Positions 25,217-37,409 of a stretch of 64,000 nucleotides of DNA are shown here, piece after piece. The DNA comes from Otatea glauca (lineage: Eukaryota; Streptophyta; Magnoliopsida; Poales; Poaceae). How positions within the stretch are numbered: position 1 is the first letter of the stretch; each line of letters starts with the position of its first letter. Below the pieces are notes generated by a model. That model did no database searches and was not told the DNA's origin. It saw only the letters and a program-made list of their open reading frames with translations. Made by a program: the position numbers and the translations under genes. Location: assembly GCA_036346275.1 (NCBI GenBank), contig JAYEVK010000196.1, forward strand, positions 1 to 64,000. Reading direction: 5' to 3'.

Positions 25217-28200
25217 GTAACATCCCAAAATTTTGGCTTAATTAAGTTTTTATTGCTTAAATGTGCATTTATGATTTTCTGGAATTTATTTGGATTTTTC
25301 TGGATTTATTTGAATTAAATTCAAATCAAGTTTATTGCCTTTTATTCAAATCTATTTAAATATGTGCAAAGTTAAAATAAAGTTTTGCCAAAAATATTTT
25401 ATTTGAGTCCAGAATGTCTCAAAGTATTTTTGAGAATTTTCTGGGATTTTTCCTGATTATTTATTTGCCTAAAATCAATTAAGTGAATTTCTAGAATTAT
25501 TTAAATTAATAAAGTTCTAAAAATCTTCGGAACAGTATTGGGCCGAAGCCCAATACTGTGCGCTTGAGGCTCGCTGCCGCCGCCCACCCGCCCAGGACTG
25601 GGCAGGGAAAACCCTAGATCAAGAGTCGTCAGTTAGGCCGATCCAACGATCCAGCAAGGCCGCGCGCGCCTTTGTCTTGGCCGCTTGATCGTGGACACGC
25701 TGTCGATCGCCGCTCTTCATCTCCGATGCGAACTCGAGTCCGCCGCCAGAACGACCCGACTTCCCGCCGTAGGGCTCTTAACGCCGAGGCTATAAAGGAG
25801 GGGTATCTACCGAGGTTCCTCGTGAGTACGCTGTTTTGGTTCGACCCGCTTAGCGAGGAACGCCGTGGTGAGCGCAACGGCTCGCCGGAGTTGAAGTCCA
25901 GAGCCGCCGCGTTTTTGCCTTGGATCATCGCCGATCGGTGGTCTTTCGACGCCTTGGTTCCAGATTCGAGCTCACCGAGGTGCACCGCTGGCTACGCCAC
26001 TTCTTCACGCCGGGACACGCCAAACGCCGCCGGCTTTCTTCGCCTCCGTGGATCTTCTCGCCGCCGCTTGCCGTGAGCTTCGGGTGAGTTCGTGGTCGCT
26101 GGATCTTGGACCGAGGGCGCCGATTTCGCCGCGCGGAGTGCGCGGTCGATAAGCCACGCTGCCGCCAAGCGTAAGCCGCTTGACGGTGATAAGGCCCAGA
26201 TCGCGCCGCTATCGAGCCAATCAAATGAGGGCGCGCGGCACGCGGAGCCCAAGAGACGTGAGCCGAGTCCACCATGGTCGGCGCAGCCGTGGACCCACCC
26301 ATAGACCGAGGCCACGCGGGCAAGATCTCGTTCGGCCGATCGCGTCGACGCCAGCCGACGCCATGCTTGCATCATAAAGGTATTTTCAATTGGAAAAATA
26401 ACTGATTGAAATTTCGTGATGATGACGCCATCATGAGGTCACTGACGCCATAAATCGCTTTTCAGTTTAAAAGTAAATCTGTTAAATTCGATTTTCCGAT
26501 TTTCTCGATTTTCAAGATTTATTTCAAACTTCAAAAGGCTATATCTTTTGCATCTTAACTCTGATTTGAGTGATTCAAATTTCTAAATTTTTTTAAAATT
26601 GATATCTATTTAATGGTGAATTTTATTTGATTTTTGGAGTTCATTTGCTCTCTGTTTTGGTATTTATTTGCTTTTCTCCTTCAGACGCTGTGAGACGCTG
26701 AATTGTGCGACGCTCGAGGAAGATCCAAAGAACTCAAGAGCAAGTTCCAGAACCAGATCAGGACCTATTACAAGGAAAGTTGTCTTTGATCATGTTGAAC
26801 CCATGTTTATAAAATTGCTATGTTTGTTTTACCCTATTGTATATATTTCAAATATACAATTGTTTTAAATTAGATTGGGTTTAGCTAATACACCAGATTG
26901 ATCTACACCCTACCTTGTCATTATATGCCATGATCCATTGTCACCCTAGATTGGTTAAATATAGTTGGTTAATAATTATAATCAACATTGGAGGATTAGT
27001 TCGATTAGTTGCTTAGCCTTGCCACGCCATCACATGTATTGGAATCATTGATAATTAATCTTGATTAATGGAATATGGAACAATGTTATGAACTTGTTTG
27101 TCATGTGGGATCACACGATAAGATTGAGTTGTTGTGGCGAGTCATGTCACGCAACGATGTTGAATTGTTGATGGCACGTGGTGCTTGGTAATCAATCGGG
27201 TGATAATAATTTGATTGGGGCAAGTGACAAGGGGCGAGGATGCTAAGGTGGGCCCGATGGGCGAGGGTATGTGGATGTCTTGCCTTGATCACACAAAGGA
27301 CTTAACCTTGCAAGCCTTTGACTTGAGTCTATCATGGCAACCACATGTCCGTATGGGCCAACTTAATGAGTAATTTGCAATGTCTTGATTTTGGTACTAT
27401 CGTGGTCGGTTTGAGTTCCCGAAGTTATGGTGTAATTCACATGGCGCAAGAGGGGGCCCCGTTATGGTTTTTAGACCCACCAAAGTTGTTGAAACCTTAG
27501 CGGTAGTATCCTGTTAAGCCAACAGATTGTAAAGGCTTTGTTATAATCACCGCCTTGGTGGTGTTTGGTTGTATCACGGGTAAAGTGCATAACCTCCGCA
27601 GAGTGTGAAACTATTCTGATAGCCGTGTCGCAGATTGAGCAATGCTCGGAATTACGCTAAGGGTTAGTCAATTAATTGGACAACATGGTTGGGATGGCGG
27701 AATGCCATATGGAAGTTGAATTTGACTTAGGATTGGAAACTTGGTTTACTTGAGAAATACTCAATTTATTTACTATTGTTATTTGTTTTACGCCTTTTAC
27801 TATTTATCAGATTTGTTCATAAATGTCGCTATTGCAAATAACCATGATAGCCTATCCATTGAATAAGCCTTACATATAGATACATAGAATTGCATTCAGG
27901 CACAACTTGTTGAGTGCTTAAGTACTCACCCTTGCTAAACAACAATAATCAACAGCTGAAGAATCTACACTGCGTGTTGGAAGAAGAAGTCCAGAAGACA
28001 CGAGTCATTAGGGTCCGAGCCTTGTTGGCTGCTCTGTGGTGAACTCGATGAGCTATCTACGCTTACTTTCCGCCGCTTAATTACTAGTTTATACTTCCGC
28101 CTTACTTCAAGTGGCTTAATAATATAAGTTGGTCATAAGATCATACCTTAGATATATCAATGAATGAACTATTATTCTATTATCGCTGTGTATGATGTGA

Positions 28201-28285
28201 TATGTACCAATGTTGAGTCAGTGCACTAGCGCTGATCCCGACTAGTGCGTAAACACAAGGGGTTCAATCGGATTCGGTCCTCACA
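25217..28285 (+). repeat. Inner element 5' LTR
   Basis: It aligns end to end with 33898-36948. AT-rich parts (for example 26870-27110 against 35540-35770) are almost identical, whereas the GC-rich block (25540-26360 against 34200-35040) differs by many small indels. It ends GATTCGGTCCTCACA just before the primer-binding site. Confidence 0.92.
25790..25797 (+). promoter_or_regulatory. TATA box of the inner 5' LTR
   Basis: CTATAAAG in GAGGCTATAAAGGAGGGG. The same site in the 3' LTR reads TATAAAAG (34457-34464). Confidence 0.55.
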
Positions 28286-28303
28286 GAGGTGGTATTAGAG
28301 CAT
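28286..28303 (+). promoter_or_regulatory. Primer-binding site of the inner element (initiator tRNA-Met type)
   Basis: GAGGTGGTATTAGAGCAT directly follows the LTR. The core TGGTATTAGAGC differs by one base from TGGTATCAGAGC, the complement of the plant initiator tRNA-Met 3' end that primes many plant LTR elements. Confidence 0.85.
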
Positions 28304-28449
28304 ACCGATCGTAGGTCTTGGCCCTAGATAGTGTGGAGGTGTCCTGTGTGAGTCCAAAATTATTTTCTAAAAGAAAATCTAAACTTGACTAATAAAACAC
28401 TCTCGACTCATCTCATTCTCTACTCGCTTTGCTGAATTTACCCGCTTTA

Positions 28450-30600
28450 CTTGCCGCTTTGTGGAGAACTTATTCAAAGTTCTTGTGAAGCGATGCCGAT
28501 CGCTCGACCTTTGAGGAGTCACCGGTGGCTACGCCATGGAGCCGTGGAGAGTTCTTCGACTGGAGGCTTTTATCGTCCGCTTTACCGAGGAGGCACCGGT
28601 CACCAATGGTGTACACCGAGGATTTATTTGCAAGTCGATTATCTACGCCGAGAACGAGGAAGCTAGCGCACCAATCAACATCTCCGCCGTAAGATTCTCG
28701 CACGAGGTTGCCATTCAGAGGTCGCCGACTTGCTCTTCGTCATGTTCGCCGCGACTACGCCGACGCAGCTTCACGACTCGTTGTTCGACTTCACCTGTGA
28801 CGCTCAAGCATGCCGACGCCGACGGATCGTGGAGGACGAGTGTGCCATCGCAGACACCTTGCGAGTTCACCTTGCCCAGAGGATCATATGAGAGATACTA
28901 CTCAGAGCCGGAGACTATGTACGAGGCACTGCAGTAGCAGAGCAGAGCTTGAGGTGACCCGTGCTTCAGCCATCTGGACGATCACCGAGCTGGGAGAGGC
29001 CCTAGAGGCGGCCGAGGACGAGTTGGAGCGCATGACTCCGAGGAGTTCAGAGCCGCTTGAGAGTCCGAGGAGGATCCAGAGGAGCGAGAGTGGGAGCCGA
29101 GGAGAGTGTAGACCTGCTGTCGCAGAGGACCCAGAGTAGGTCATTAGGATAGGTTCGCTCCCATGCCACCACCCACCTGTATGCGCCGGATGTACCTCAC
29201 CTGTGGTGGCCGGATGAGTGAGTGTCACTTTGAGCCGTGTTGAGACTCGAGTGTGAGTCGCGCCTTTAAGTTAGTCTTTACCTTTTAGTTGACGTTAAGG
29301 TTTCGTGGTTTAGTTTGCTTCTTTGTAATGCCGAGTGCAAGATGTGTTGCAAAGCTTGTAGGCTTAAATAAGCGCCATACCAAGAATAATAAAGAATTAT
29401 TTCAGTTGGGTATAACCTATCTCCCGCTTTAGAAAGTCTTACTCTTATCTATGCTACATCTACCTTTCCTAACCCAAGAGGCAATCATCGATTGTGAATA
29501 CTGAGGAAACAACGGTGCTTCAGAAGTGGATCACGCTGTAATGACAACCCCAACGACGGAGGCAGCACTCTCAACCACCGCCAAAGGACATGCATAACTG
29601 GGAGCATTTCGCAGAGCAGACTAACTCGATGCAGACTATGATGCAGCAGATGCAAGCAGATGACCAACGCAGCAGCCCAACAACAACAACCCCAGAGCTC
29701 GAATAACCATGGTGGACCCCGACTCACTCAAAGCTATCGATTTTATGAGGACTAGGCCACCAACTTTTTCAGGAATGTGAACCCTTTGGAAGCCGATGAC
29801 TAGCTTAGGACAATTGAGAAGAAGTCGCACATCACTCAAAGTTGTGAGGGCAATGAGAAGGTGCTCTACGCTCTCATCAACTTGAAGGAACCGCCGCAGA
29901 ATGGTGGAGAATTATCGTGCCGCCATGGAGCCCCACAAGAGATCACCGGGAGGAGTTTACTAATGCTTTCCACAAGATCATGTCCCAAGGGAATGATGGA
30001 CCTTAAGAAGGAAGAGTTCGTGGCTCAAACAAGGAGGCCAACCAAGGGAATACCCTGAATAAATTTATTTCGCTAGCTCGCTATGCCCTCAAGACGAGCG
30101 ACGCATAAAGCTAGGCGCCTCGCTTCATGAAGGGATCAATTCAGATCGCAGGGATCGACACCCACAATTTTCCGCACTTTCAGAACTAGTCAATAAGGCT
30201 TTGATCCTAGAAGATAAACGCAAAGAGTCGGGTGAGAACCGTAAGCGCTTAATGACTAATCAGGTGGACGCCCAAACCATCTACGCTTGAGGATGTCACC
30301 ACAAGAATTTGCTAGATTCCAACCACCACCGTGAACAAGACATCAACCCTCGCGCCGCCGCCAATCGTAACTTTCAGACACCAAAGACAGGCAACAATGC
30401 ACCAGAAGGAATCAACAAATCAAGTGAAAAGATGCTATACATGCAATGAGCCAGGCACTTTTCTAATGTGTGTCCATGTATGGGAGGCATCACGCCAAGA
30501 CGCTTCAACTTGGGAACAACACCGCCAAGGCACCAACCTCAGAGGAAATCGTGGCTCCAGTCAACTGGAGCAACCCCGCAATCAATAAAGCACGGAAGAA
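28450..30600 (+). pseudogene. Gag region of the inner element
   Basis: A leader-proximal part (28450-29140) is readable in pieces, such as EVTRASAIWTITELGEALEA (about 28951-29010) with an acidic helical stretch. The capsid part follows around 29735-30250 with blocks NVNPLEAD, EKVLYALINLKE, GMMDLKKEEFVA and NKALILEDKRKESG, which match Tekay-type Gag. A CCHC-like knuckle starts CYTCNEPG at about 30432 and is then frameshifted. Gag builds the particle around the RNA. More than five frame changes are needed. Confidence 0.8.
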
Positions 30601-30639
30601 TCAACCACATCACCGCAGATGGAGCTCAGAGGCTGCGAC

Positions 30640-31080
30640 GCCAGACCGGGTAAGTTTCTCGTCAACTCTGCACCGCATACGCTTTGTTTGATTCTCGAGC
30701 TTCGATTCATTCGCTTTCAAAGTTTTGCAACCAAGAATGGATTTAAAGTGGTGAATCTTAAGTGTGTGCTCTAGTCCAAGCCCCGTGATCTCGCGCTAAA
30801 TCTAGCCTTGGGTGTTTGGGAGCTAAGTTGCTTATGGATGGGATAGAATTTCTAGCTAATCTTATCTTGATAGATGCGCAATCCCTAGACGCCATCCTGG
30901 AATGGATTACCGCCTAAGCATAAGGTCGTTTTGGATTGTGGTCCAAGGATCGTGAACTTTGAAGGCCCTAGTGGCAAGAAAGTTGAATTTCGCGCGACCG
31001 CAATGAGATGGGCGCTAGTGGTCAACAAAGCAGGAAAGCCATCGCATGGAAGATGTGCCAAGAGTCGAGGATACCCGATG
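30640..31080 (+). pseudogene. Protease region of the inner element
   Basis: GKFLVNSAPHTLC is followed in another frame by FDSRASIHS (30688-30714), the aspartic protease active-site block with D-S-R in place of D-S-G. The codon reads CTCGA where the family expects CTGGA, exactly as in chromovirus A at 229-240. Further on, FEGPSGKKVEFRATAM (30958-31005) matches the downstream part of Tekay proteases. Confidence 0.72.
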
Positions 31081-31089
31081 TGTTTCAGA

Positions 31090-31660
31090 AGATCTACCCG
31101 ATTGCCACCGACCGATATCGAGTTTGTCATTGAATTAGCACTGTGGACAAGACCGATATCAAAGAGACCATATCGGATGCCTACCGACGAAAGTTAGTGG
31201 AAATGAAGAAGCGCATTGAGGAACCGCAAGAGAAAGGTTTCATTAGACCTAGTTCATCACCATGGGGAGCCCCTGTTGTTTGTTCGCAAAAAGGACTAAG
31301 TCTTAGAATGTGTATCGATTATCGCATCAATGAAGTAACGATCAAGAATAAGTATCCGCTGCCCGTGATCGGCGACTTATTTGATCGCTTAAGGGAGCCG
31401 AGTTTTCTCCAAGATAGATCTTCGCTCGATACCATCGCTGAAGATCCGAGCGAGGATGTGCCTAAGACCGCATTTTCTACGCGATATGGACATTATGAGT
31501 TCACAACATGTCATTTGATTGACGAATGCCTCGCATATTTCATGAACATGATGAATAAGGTTTTCATGGAATATTTGGATAAGTTCGTTGTAGTCTTTAT
31601 AGATGATATTTTGGTTTACTCAAGACAGAGGAAGAGCATGCGTAACATCTAAGAATGGTT
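31090..31660 (+). pseudogene. Reverse transcriptase of the inner element
   Basis: A 169-codon open frame (31143-31652) spans most of the domain: EKGFIRPSSSPWGAPVV, MCIDYRINEVTIKNKYPLPV, EDVPKTAFSTRYGHYEFT, then NKVFMEYLDKFVVVFIDDIL with the catalytic FIDD. The blocks KIDLRSGYHQL and FGLTNAPA are altered by compensating shifts (reads TCHLIDECLAYF). This is the longest RT frame in the window, yet it lacks a clean palm motif, so it is probably not accurate as written. Confidence 0.88.
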
Positions 31661-31789
31661 TTAGAGAGGTCACGAGAACATCGCTATATGCTAAGTTTAT
31701 CAAGTGTGAATTTCAGAAGGAAAAAGTCGAATTTTTGGTCATGTAATGACTACCAAAGGAGTGGCAATGACCCAAGCAAAGTGGACGCA

Positions 31790-32350
31790 GTGTTGCATTG
31801 GGAGCAACCAAGTCTGCTACCCGATTCGTAGTTTTCTCGAATGGCGGATATTACCGCTTGGCTCATGAAGGATTCTCGACAATTGCTAAACCCTCGACGC
31901 AGCTTGTTGAAGAAGGAAAAGAAGTTTGCATGGACGCCAGAGTGCGAGAGAAGCTTTATGGAATTAAAGAAGCGCTTAACGACACTCGTATTAGTGTTAC
32001 CAGATGTGCGTAATGGATTTGATATTTATTATGATGCTTCAAAGCAAGGCTTGGGATGCGGTTAATGCAAGAAGGCAAAGTCATTGCTTATGCGCCGAGA
32101 CGCTTAAGACCGCATGAAGTGAACTACCCAACGACGATTTGGAGTTAGCACCGAGTGCATGCTTTAAAGATATGGCGCCATTATCTCATAGAAAATAGAT
32201 GTGAGATATATACGCACTATAAGAGCCTCAAATACATATTCACTCAAGCAGATCTGAATATGAGAAATAAGATGGCTAGAGCTAATTAAGGATTATAATG
32301 TGGGAATTTATTATCATCCCCGAAAGCCAATGTGGTAGCAGATGCTCGAG
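31790..32350 (+). pseudogene. RNase H domain of the inner element
   Basis: In one frame KKFAWTPECERSFMELKKRL (31920-31979) leads to FDIYYDASKQGLGCG (32019-32063) with the first catalytic Asp. Then in other frames come the RRLRPHEVNYP-like, HALKIWRHYLIENRCEIYT (about 32159-32216) and KSLKYIFTQADLNMR blocks. The fold is the usual chromovirus RNase H; the TDH aspartate is read as TH. Confidence 0.8.
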
Positions 32351-32559
32351 TCGAAGAGCCATAGCGCAAATACGCTAACAAAGGGAAGATCAACCGTAAC
32401 TATGCAAGGAATTTCGTAAACTAAGGTTGAAGTCGCTCAAGGAATAATAATCGACCGAAATAAAGCCAACATCGGAGGATCGATTAGTGAAGGCCGTAAA
32501 GATGACGATAAAATTTCTAAGATCAAGGCTAAAAAGGAAGAAGACCTAGCCGTAGATTT

Positions 32560-33580
32560 CACTCTGGATGAGCAAGGAACCATGTTTTTCAAAGGCCAAA
32601 TTTGTGTACCGGATAAAAGGGAACTAAAACAGCTGATTCTTGAGGAAGCTCACGATTCGAAGTACTCGATTCATCCAGGAAGTGCCAAGATGTACCAGGA
32701 TTTGAAAGAGAGATTTTGGTGGCCTAACATGAAGCGTGAAGTAGCCGAGCATGTTGCTTTATGCGACGATGTCGAGGGTAAAAGCTATGCATCAAAGACC
32801 ACCGTTTGTTGCAGCCATTGAAAATCTTAATGGAAGTGGAGGAAATCGAATGGACTTTATCACCGGTTTACCTAAACTCGAGAGGGTACGACTCCATTTG
32901 GGTTATTGTGGATCGCCTAACCAAGGTCGCCATTTTATCCCTGAAGACCACCTACCCGAGATCGCTAGCGAGTTGTACATGTCAAGGATTGTATGCTTGC
33001 ATGGAGTGCCCAAGAAGATTGTGTCGCATGAGGTACCCAATTTACTCGAGATTTTGGAACAAGTTGCATGAAGCAATGGGGACTCGTCTCAATTTTAGTA
33101 CAAGATATCACCGCAGCATGTATGGTCGACGAAAGAGTAAATCGATTTTCGAGGATATGTTGAGAGCTTGTGCTTTAGCTTATGCTACATCTTGGGATAA
33201 AAGTTTGCCATATGCGTAGTTCCATAATAATAGTTATCAAGCTTAGCCTACTGATGTCACCGCTCGAGGCATTGTATGGGCGTGCTTGTCGACTCCATTA
33301 AATTGGAACGAGACAGAGAACGCTTGGTTTTGGGTCGATATTCTCGAGGAAGCCAAAGTCAAGTCGCAATGATCGAGAGAGGTTGAAGATAGCACACCAA
33401 GATGTAAGAGTTACGCAGATAACCGCTGCCGAGATTTGAGTTTTGAACCGTAAGATCATGTGTATCTCGTGGTTACCCTCTTAAGGGCGTTAAAAGATTT
33501 CACGTTAAGGGAAGCTTGCACCAAGATATGTGGGTCCGCTCAAGATTCCGGAAAGCCGAGGAGAGGTAGCTTATCGCTTA
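32560..33580 (+). pseudogene. Integrase of the inner element
   Basis: The zinc-binding part is clear: EEAHDSKYSIHPGSAKMYQD LKERFWWPNMKREVAEHVAL (32640-32760), with the paired cysteines just after it frameshifted. The core has MDFITGLPKLER (32852-32888, first Asp) and DSIWVIVDRLTKV. The SDRG site around 33025 reads as CGCATGAGG instead of a GATCGAGG-like codon set, so the second Asp is lost as written; the outer element has nearly the same change (about 41908). DMLRACALAYATSWDKSLPY follows near 33153. Confidence 0.8.
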
Positions 33581-33689
33581 GAATTGCCTCACCTCTGGCA
33601 GAGTGCATGATGTATTCCATGCGTCGCAGCCTTAAGAAGTGTCTCAGAGTGCCAAAAGAGCAAACCCCGCTGGATGCAATAGAGCCGCA

Positions 33690-33840
33690 AGAAGATTTGA
33701 CTTACAAAGAGCAACCAATGTAATTTTGATGTTATGCGCGCAAGACCGTAAACAAGTCTATTCGCTTTTGTAGAGTTCAAGGAGCAATCATTCAAAGTGA
33801 AGCCACTTGGGATTTAGAAGAAGATTTGAAGTCGTAATTT
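33690..33840 (+). pseudogene. Chromodomain of the inner element
   Basis: DLTYKEQP in one frame is followed in others by remnants of the ILD...K.RTKS, VQWS-H and EATWDLEEDLKS pattern (SEATWDLEEDLKS, about 33796-33833). It is frameshifted but recognisable by comparison with the outer element at 42573-42730. In the family it tethers integrase to heterochromatin. Confidence 0.68.
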
Positions 33841-33884
33841 TAACCTATTCTCTAGTAGCCCTAAATCTCTGGTCGAGATTCTCA

Positions 33885-33897
33885 ATAAGGGGAGGTT
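33885..33897 (+). promoter_or_regulatory. Polypurine tract of the inner element
   Basis: ATAAGGGGAGGTT immediately before the 3' LTR start; the outer element has ATGGGGAGGTT at the same place. Confidence 0.75.
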
Positions 33898-36800
33898 TGT
33901 AACATCCCAAAATTTTGGCTTAATTAAGTTTTTATTGCTTAAATGTGCATTTATGATTTTCTGAATTTATTTGGATTTTTTTGGATTTATTTGAATTAAA
34001 TTCAAATCAAGTTTATTGCCTTTATTCAAATCTATTTAAATCAGGCAAAGTTAAAATAAAGTTTTGCCAAAATATTTTATTTGAGTCCGTAATGTCTCAA
34101 AGTATTTTTAGAATTTTTCGATTTTTCCCGATTATTTATTTGCCTAAAATCAATTAAGTGAATTTCTAGAATTATTTAAATTAATAAAGTTCTAAAATCT
34201 AAACAAGATCGGGTCAAGCCCAACATCAGGCGCTTGAGACCGCTTTCGCCACGCCCACCCGCCCGGAACCTCTCATGGGAAAACCCTAGATCGCAGTCGC
34301 TCGCGCGCGATCCAACGATTCAGCAAGGGCCGCCGCGCGCTTTTGTCTTGGCCGTCGGATCGTGGACACGCCGCCATCGCCGTCTTCGCCTCCGATGCGA
34401 ACTCGAGTCCGCCAGAACGACTCGACTTCCCCGCCGTAGGGCTCGAACGCCGAGGCTATAAAAGGAGGGGTATCTACCGAGGTTCCTCGTGAGCACCGCT
34501 GTTTTGGTCGGACCCGCTTAGCGAGGAACGCCGTGGTGAGCGCAAGGAAGCTCGCTTGAGTTGAAGTCCGCACCGCCGTGGTTTTTGCCTTGATCATCGC
34601 CGACGGTGGTCTTTCGACGCCTTGGTTCCAGATTCAGCTCGACGAGGTGCACCGCTGGCTACGCCACTTCTTCACGCCGGACACGCCAAACGCCGCCGCC
34701 GCTTCTTCTTCGCCTCCGGTGGATCTTCTCGCCGCTTGCCGTGAGCTTCGGGTGAGTTCGTGGTCGCTGGATCTGGACCGAGGGCGCCGATTTCGCGCGC
34801 GGAGTGCGTGGTCGATAAGCCACGCCGCCGCCAAGCGTAAGCCGCTTGGACGCGGCTGGCGGCCCAGATCGCGCCGCTATCGAGCCAATCGATGAGGCGC
34901 GCGGCACGCGGATCCCGGAGAGACGGAGCCGAGTCCACCGTGGTCGGCGCAGCCGTGGACCCACCCATAGACCGAGGCCACGGGCAAGATTCGGTTCGCC
35001 GGATCAAGGGCTAACGCCACGCCGACGCCATGCTTGCGCCATAAAGGTATTTTCAATTGTAAAAATAATCCGATTGAAATTGCGTGATGATGACATCATC
35101 ATGAGGTCACTGACGTCATAAATCGGTTTTATAGTTTAAAAGTAAATCTGTTAAATTCGATTTTCTGATTTTCTGTATTTTCAGTATTTATTTCAAACTT
35201 CAAAAGGCTATATCTTTTGCATCTTAACTCGGATTTGAGTGATTCAAATTTCTAAAATTTTTTAAAATTGATATCTATTTAATGGTGAATTTTATTTGAT
35301 TTTTGGAGTTCATTTGCTCTCTGTTTTGGTATTTATTTGCTTTTCTCCTTCTAGACGCTGTGAGACGTTGAATTGTGCGACGCTCGAGGAAGATCCAAAG
35401 AACTCAAGAGCAAGTTCCGAACCAGATCGTGACCTATTACAAGGAAAGTTGTCTTTGATCATGTTGAACCCATGTTTATAAAATTGCTATGTTTGTTTTA
35501 CCCTATTGTATATATTTCAAATATACAATTGTTTTAAATTAGATTGGGTTTAGCTAATACACCAGATTGATCTACACCCTACCTTGTCATTATATGCCAT
35601 GATCCATTGTCACCCTAGATTGGTTAAATATAGTTGGTTAATAATTATAATCAACATTGGAGGATTAGTTCGTATTAGTTGCTTAGCCTTGCCACGCCAT
35701 CACATGTATTGGAATCATTGATAATTAATCTTGATTAATGGAATATGGAACAATGTTATGAACTTGTTTGTCATGGGATCACACGATAAGATTGAGTTGT
35801 TGTGGCGAGTCATGTCACGCAACGATGTTGAATTGTTGATGGCACGTGGTGCTTGGTAATCAACCGGTGATAATAATTTGATTGGGGCAAGTGACAAGGG
35901 GCGAGGATGCTAAGGTGGGCCCATGGGCGAGGGTATGTGGATGTCTTGCCTTGATCACACTAAGGACTTAACCTTGCAAGCCTTTGACCGAGTCTATCGT
36001 GCAACCACATGTCCGTATGGGCCACTTAGCCGAGTAATTTGCAATGTCTTGATTTTGGTACTATCGTGGTCTGTGTGAGTTCCCGAGTTATGGTGTAATT
36101 CACATGGCGCAAGAGGGGGCCCCGTTATGGTTTTCGCACCCACCAAGGTTGAAACCTTAGCGTAGTATCCTAAGCTAACAAGATTGTAAAGGCTTTGTTA
36201 TAATCACTCGCCTTGGTGGTGTTTGGTTGTATCACGGGTAAAGTGCATAACCTCCAGAGAGTGTGAAACTATTCTGATAGCCTTGCTCATGTATTGAGCA
36301 ATGCTCGGAATTACAGCTAAGGGTTAGTCAATTAATTGACAACATGGTTGGGATGGCGGAATGCCATATGGAAGATGAATTTGACTTAGGATTGGAAACT
36401 TGGTTTACTTGAGAAATATCAATTTATTTACTATTGTTATTTGTTTTACAGCCTTTATACTATTTACTATATTTGTTCATAAATGCCGCTTATTGCAAAA
36501 TAACCATGATAGTCTATCCATTGGAATAAGCCTTACATATAGATACATAGAATTGCATTCTCGGTACAACTTGTTGAGTGCTTAAGTACTCACCCTTGCC
36601 AAACAACAATAATCAACAGCTGAAGAATCTACACTGTGTTGGAAGAAGTCCAGAAGACACGAGTCATTAGGGTCCGAGCCTTGTCGGTTGCCCGTGGTGA
36701 ACCGATGAGCTATCTATGTTTTCTACTTTCCACGCTTAATTACTAGTTTATATTTCCGCCTTGTACTCGCGTGGCTTAATAATGTAAGTTGGTCATAAGA

Positions 36801-36948
36801 TCATACCTTTAGATATATCAATGAATGAACTATTATTCAATTATCGCTGTGTATGATGTGATATATACCAATGTTGAGCTATGTGCACTAGCGCTGATCC
36901 CGACTAGTGCGTAAACACAGTGGGTTCAATCGCGATTCGGTCCTCACA
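33898..36948 (+). repeat. Inner element 3' LTR
   Basis: Full-length partner of 25217-28285, ending GATTCGGTCCTCACA. It contains the TATA box at 34457-34464 and the shared CACATGGCGCAAGAGGGGGC block. The outer LTR resumes at the next base. Confidence 0.92.
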
Positions 36949-37200
36949 AACCGAGCCTCGCTGGGCTGCCTCGTGGGGAATCGGAACGCCACCGCTTATT
37001 CTATTTCCGCCGCTGCTGATACTTTTATTTAAGCCCTGTGAGGCATTATTCATGTAAGACAACAGTTATTATTAATCTTTGAAGTTTATGCTATATTTCA
37101 CTGTATGACTATGATAGCATCTATGTTGAGCCCTGTGCACTAGCGTGATCCCGACTAGTGCAGACACACAGAGGGTCCGATTACAAATTCGGTCCCGACA
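36949..37200 (+). repeat. Outer element 5' LTR, last part
   Basis: It matches 51963-52215 (CGCCACCGCTTATTCTATTT, GAGGCATTATTCATGTAAGA) and ends in TTCGGTCCCGACA. Together with 22428-25216 it completes the outer 5' LTR. Confidence 0.88.
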
Positions 37201-37218
37201 GAGGTGGTATCGAGCCAT
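37201..37218 (+). promoter_or_regulatory. Primer-binding site of the outer element (initiator tRNA-Met type)
   Basis: GAGGTGGTATCGAGCCAT follows the LTR. The family core TGGTATCAGAGCCA is present except that CAGA reads CGA, a loss at a CAG triplet. Confidence 0.82.
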
Positions 37219-37409
37219 ATTGACTATAGGTCTTGGCCCTAGGTAGTTGGTATCTTCTAGAGTGTCCAAAATTATTTTCTAAAAGAAAAAGTGAAATTGA
37301 CTAATAACAAACTCTTGGCTTATCTCATCCTTCCACTCCCATCCTTGCTAAATTACCTTATTTTCGCTAAGTTGCTTTCGAGTGGAGATCTTTTCAAAAT
37401 TTTGTTTTG

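Larger units (their letters stand above)
25217..36948 (+). mobile_element. Inner Tekay-like chromovirus, complete, nested in the outer 5' LTR
   Basis: LTRs of 3069 bp (25217-28285) and 3051 bp (33898-36948) bound a 5.6 kb core with PBS, gag, PR, RT, RNase H, INT, chromodomain and PPT in order. The 3' LTR starts TGTAACATCCCAAAATTTTG; the 5' copy lacks the first T. The outer LTR resumes at 36949 with CCGAGCCTCGCTG, as in the intact 3' LTR (CCGAGCTCTCGCTG, about 51963). The target duplication is probably around TCCGA/ACCGA and is blurred. It belongs to a different subfamily from the outer element, because the first 100 LTR bases differ (GGCTTAATTAAG versus GACCTATAATTTCG). Confidence 0.92.

Noticed and set aside
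25629..26377. Frames of 65-134 codons in the inner 5' LTR
   Set aside because: The same region in the 3' LTR has different frames; both are untranslated GC-rich LTR sequence.
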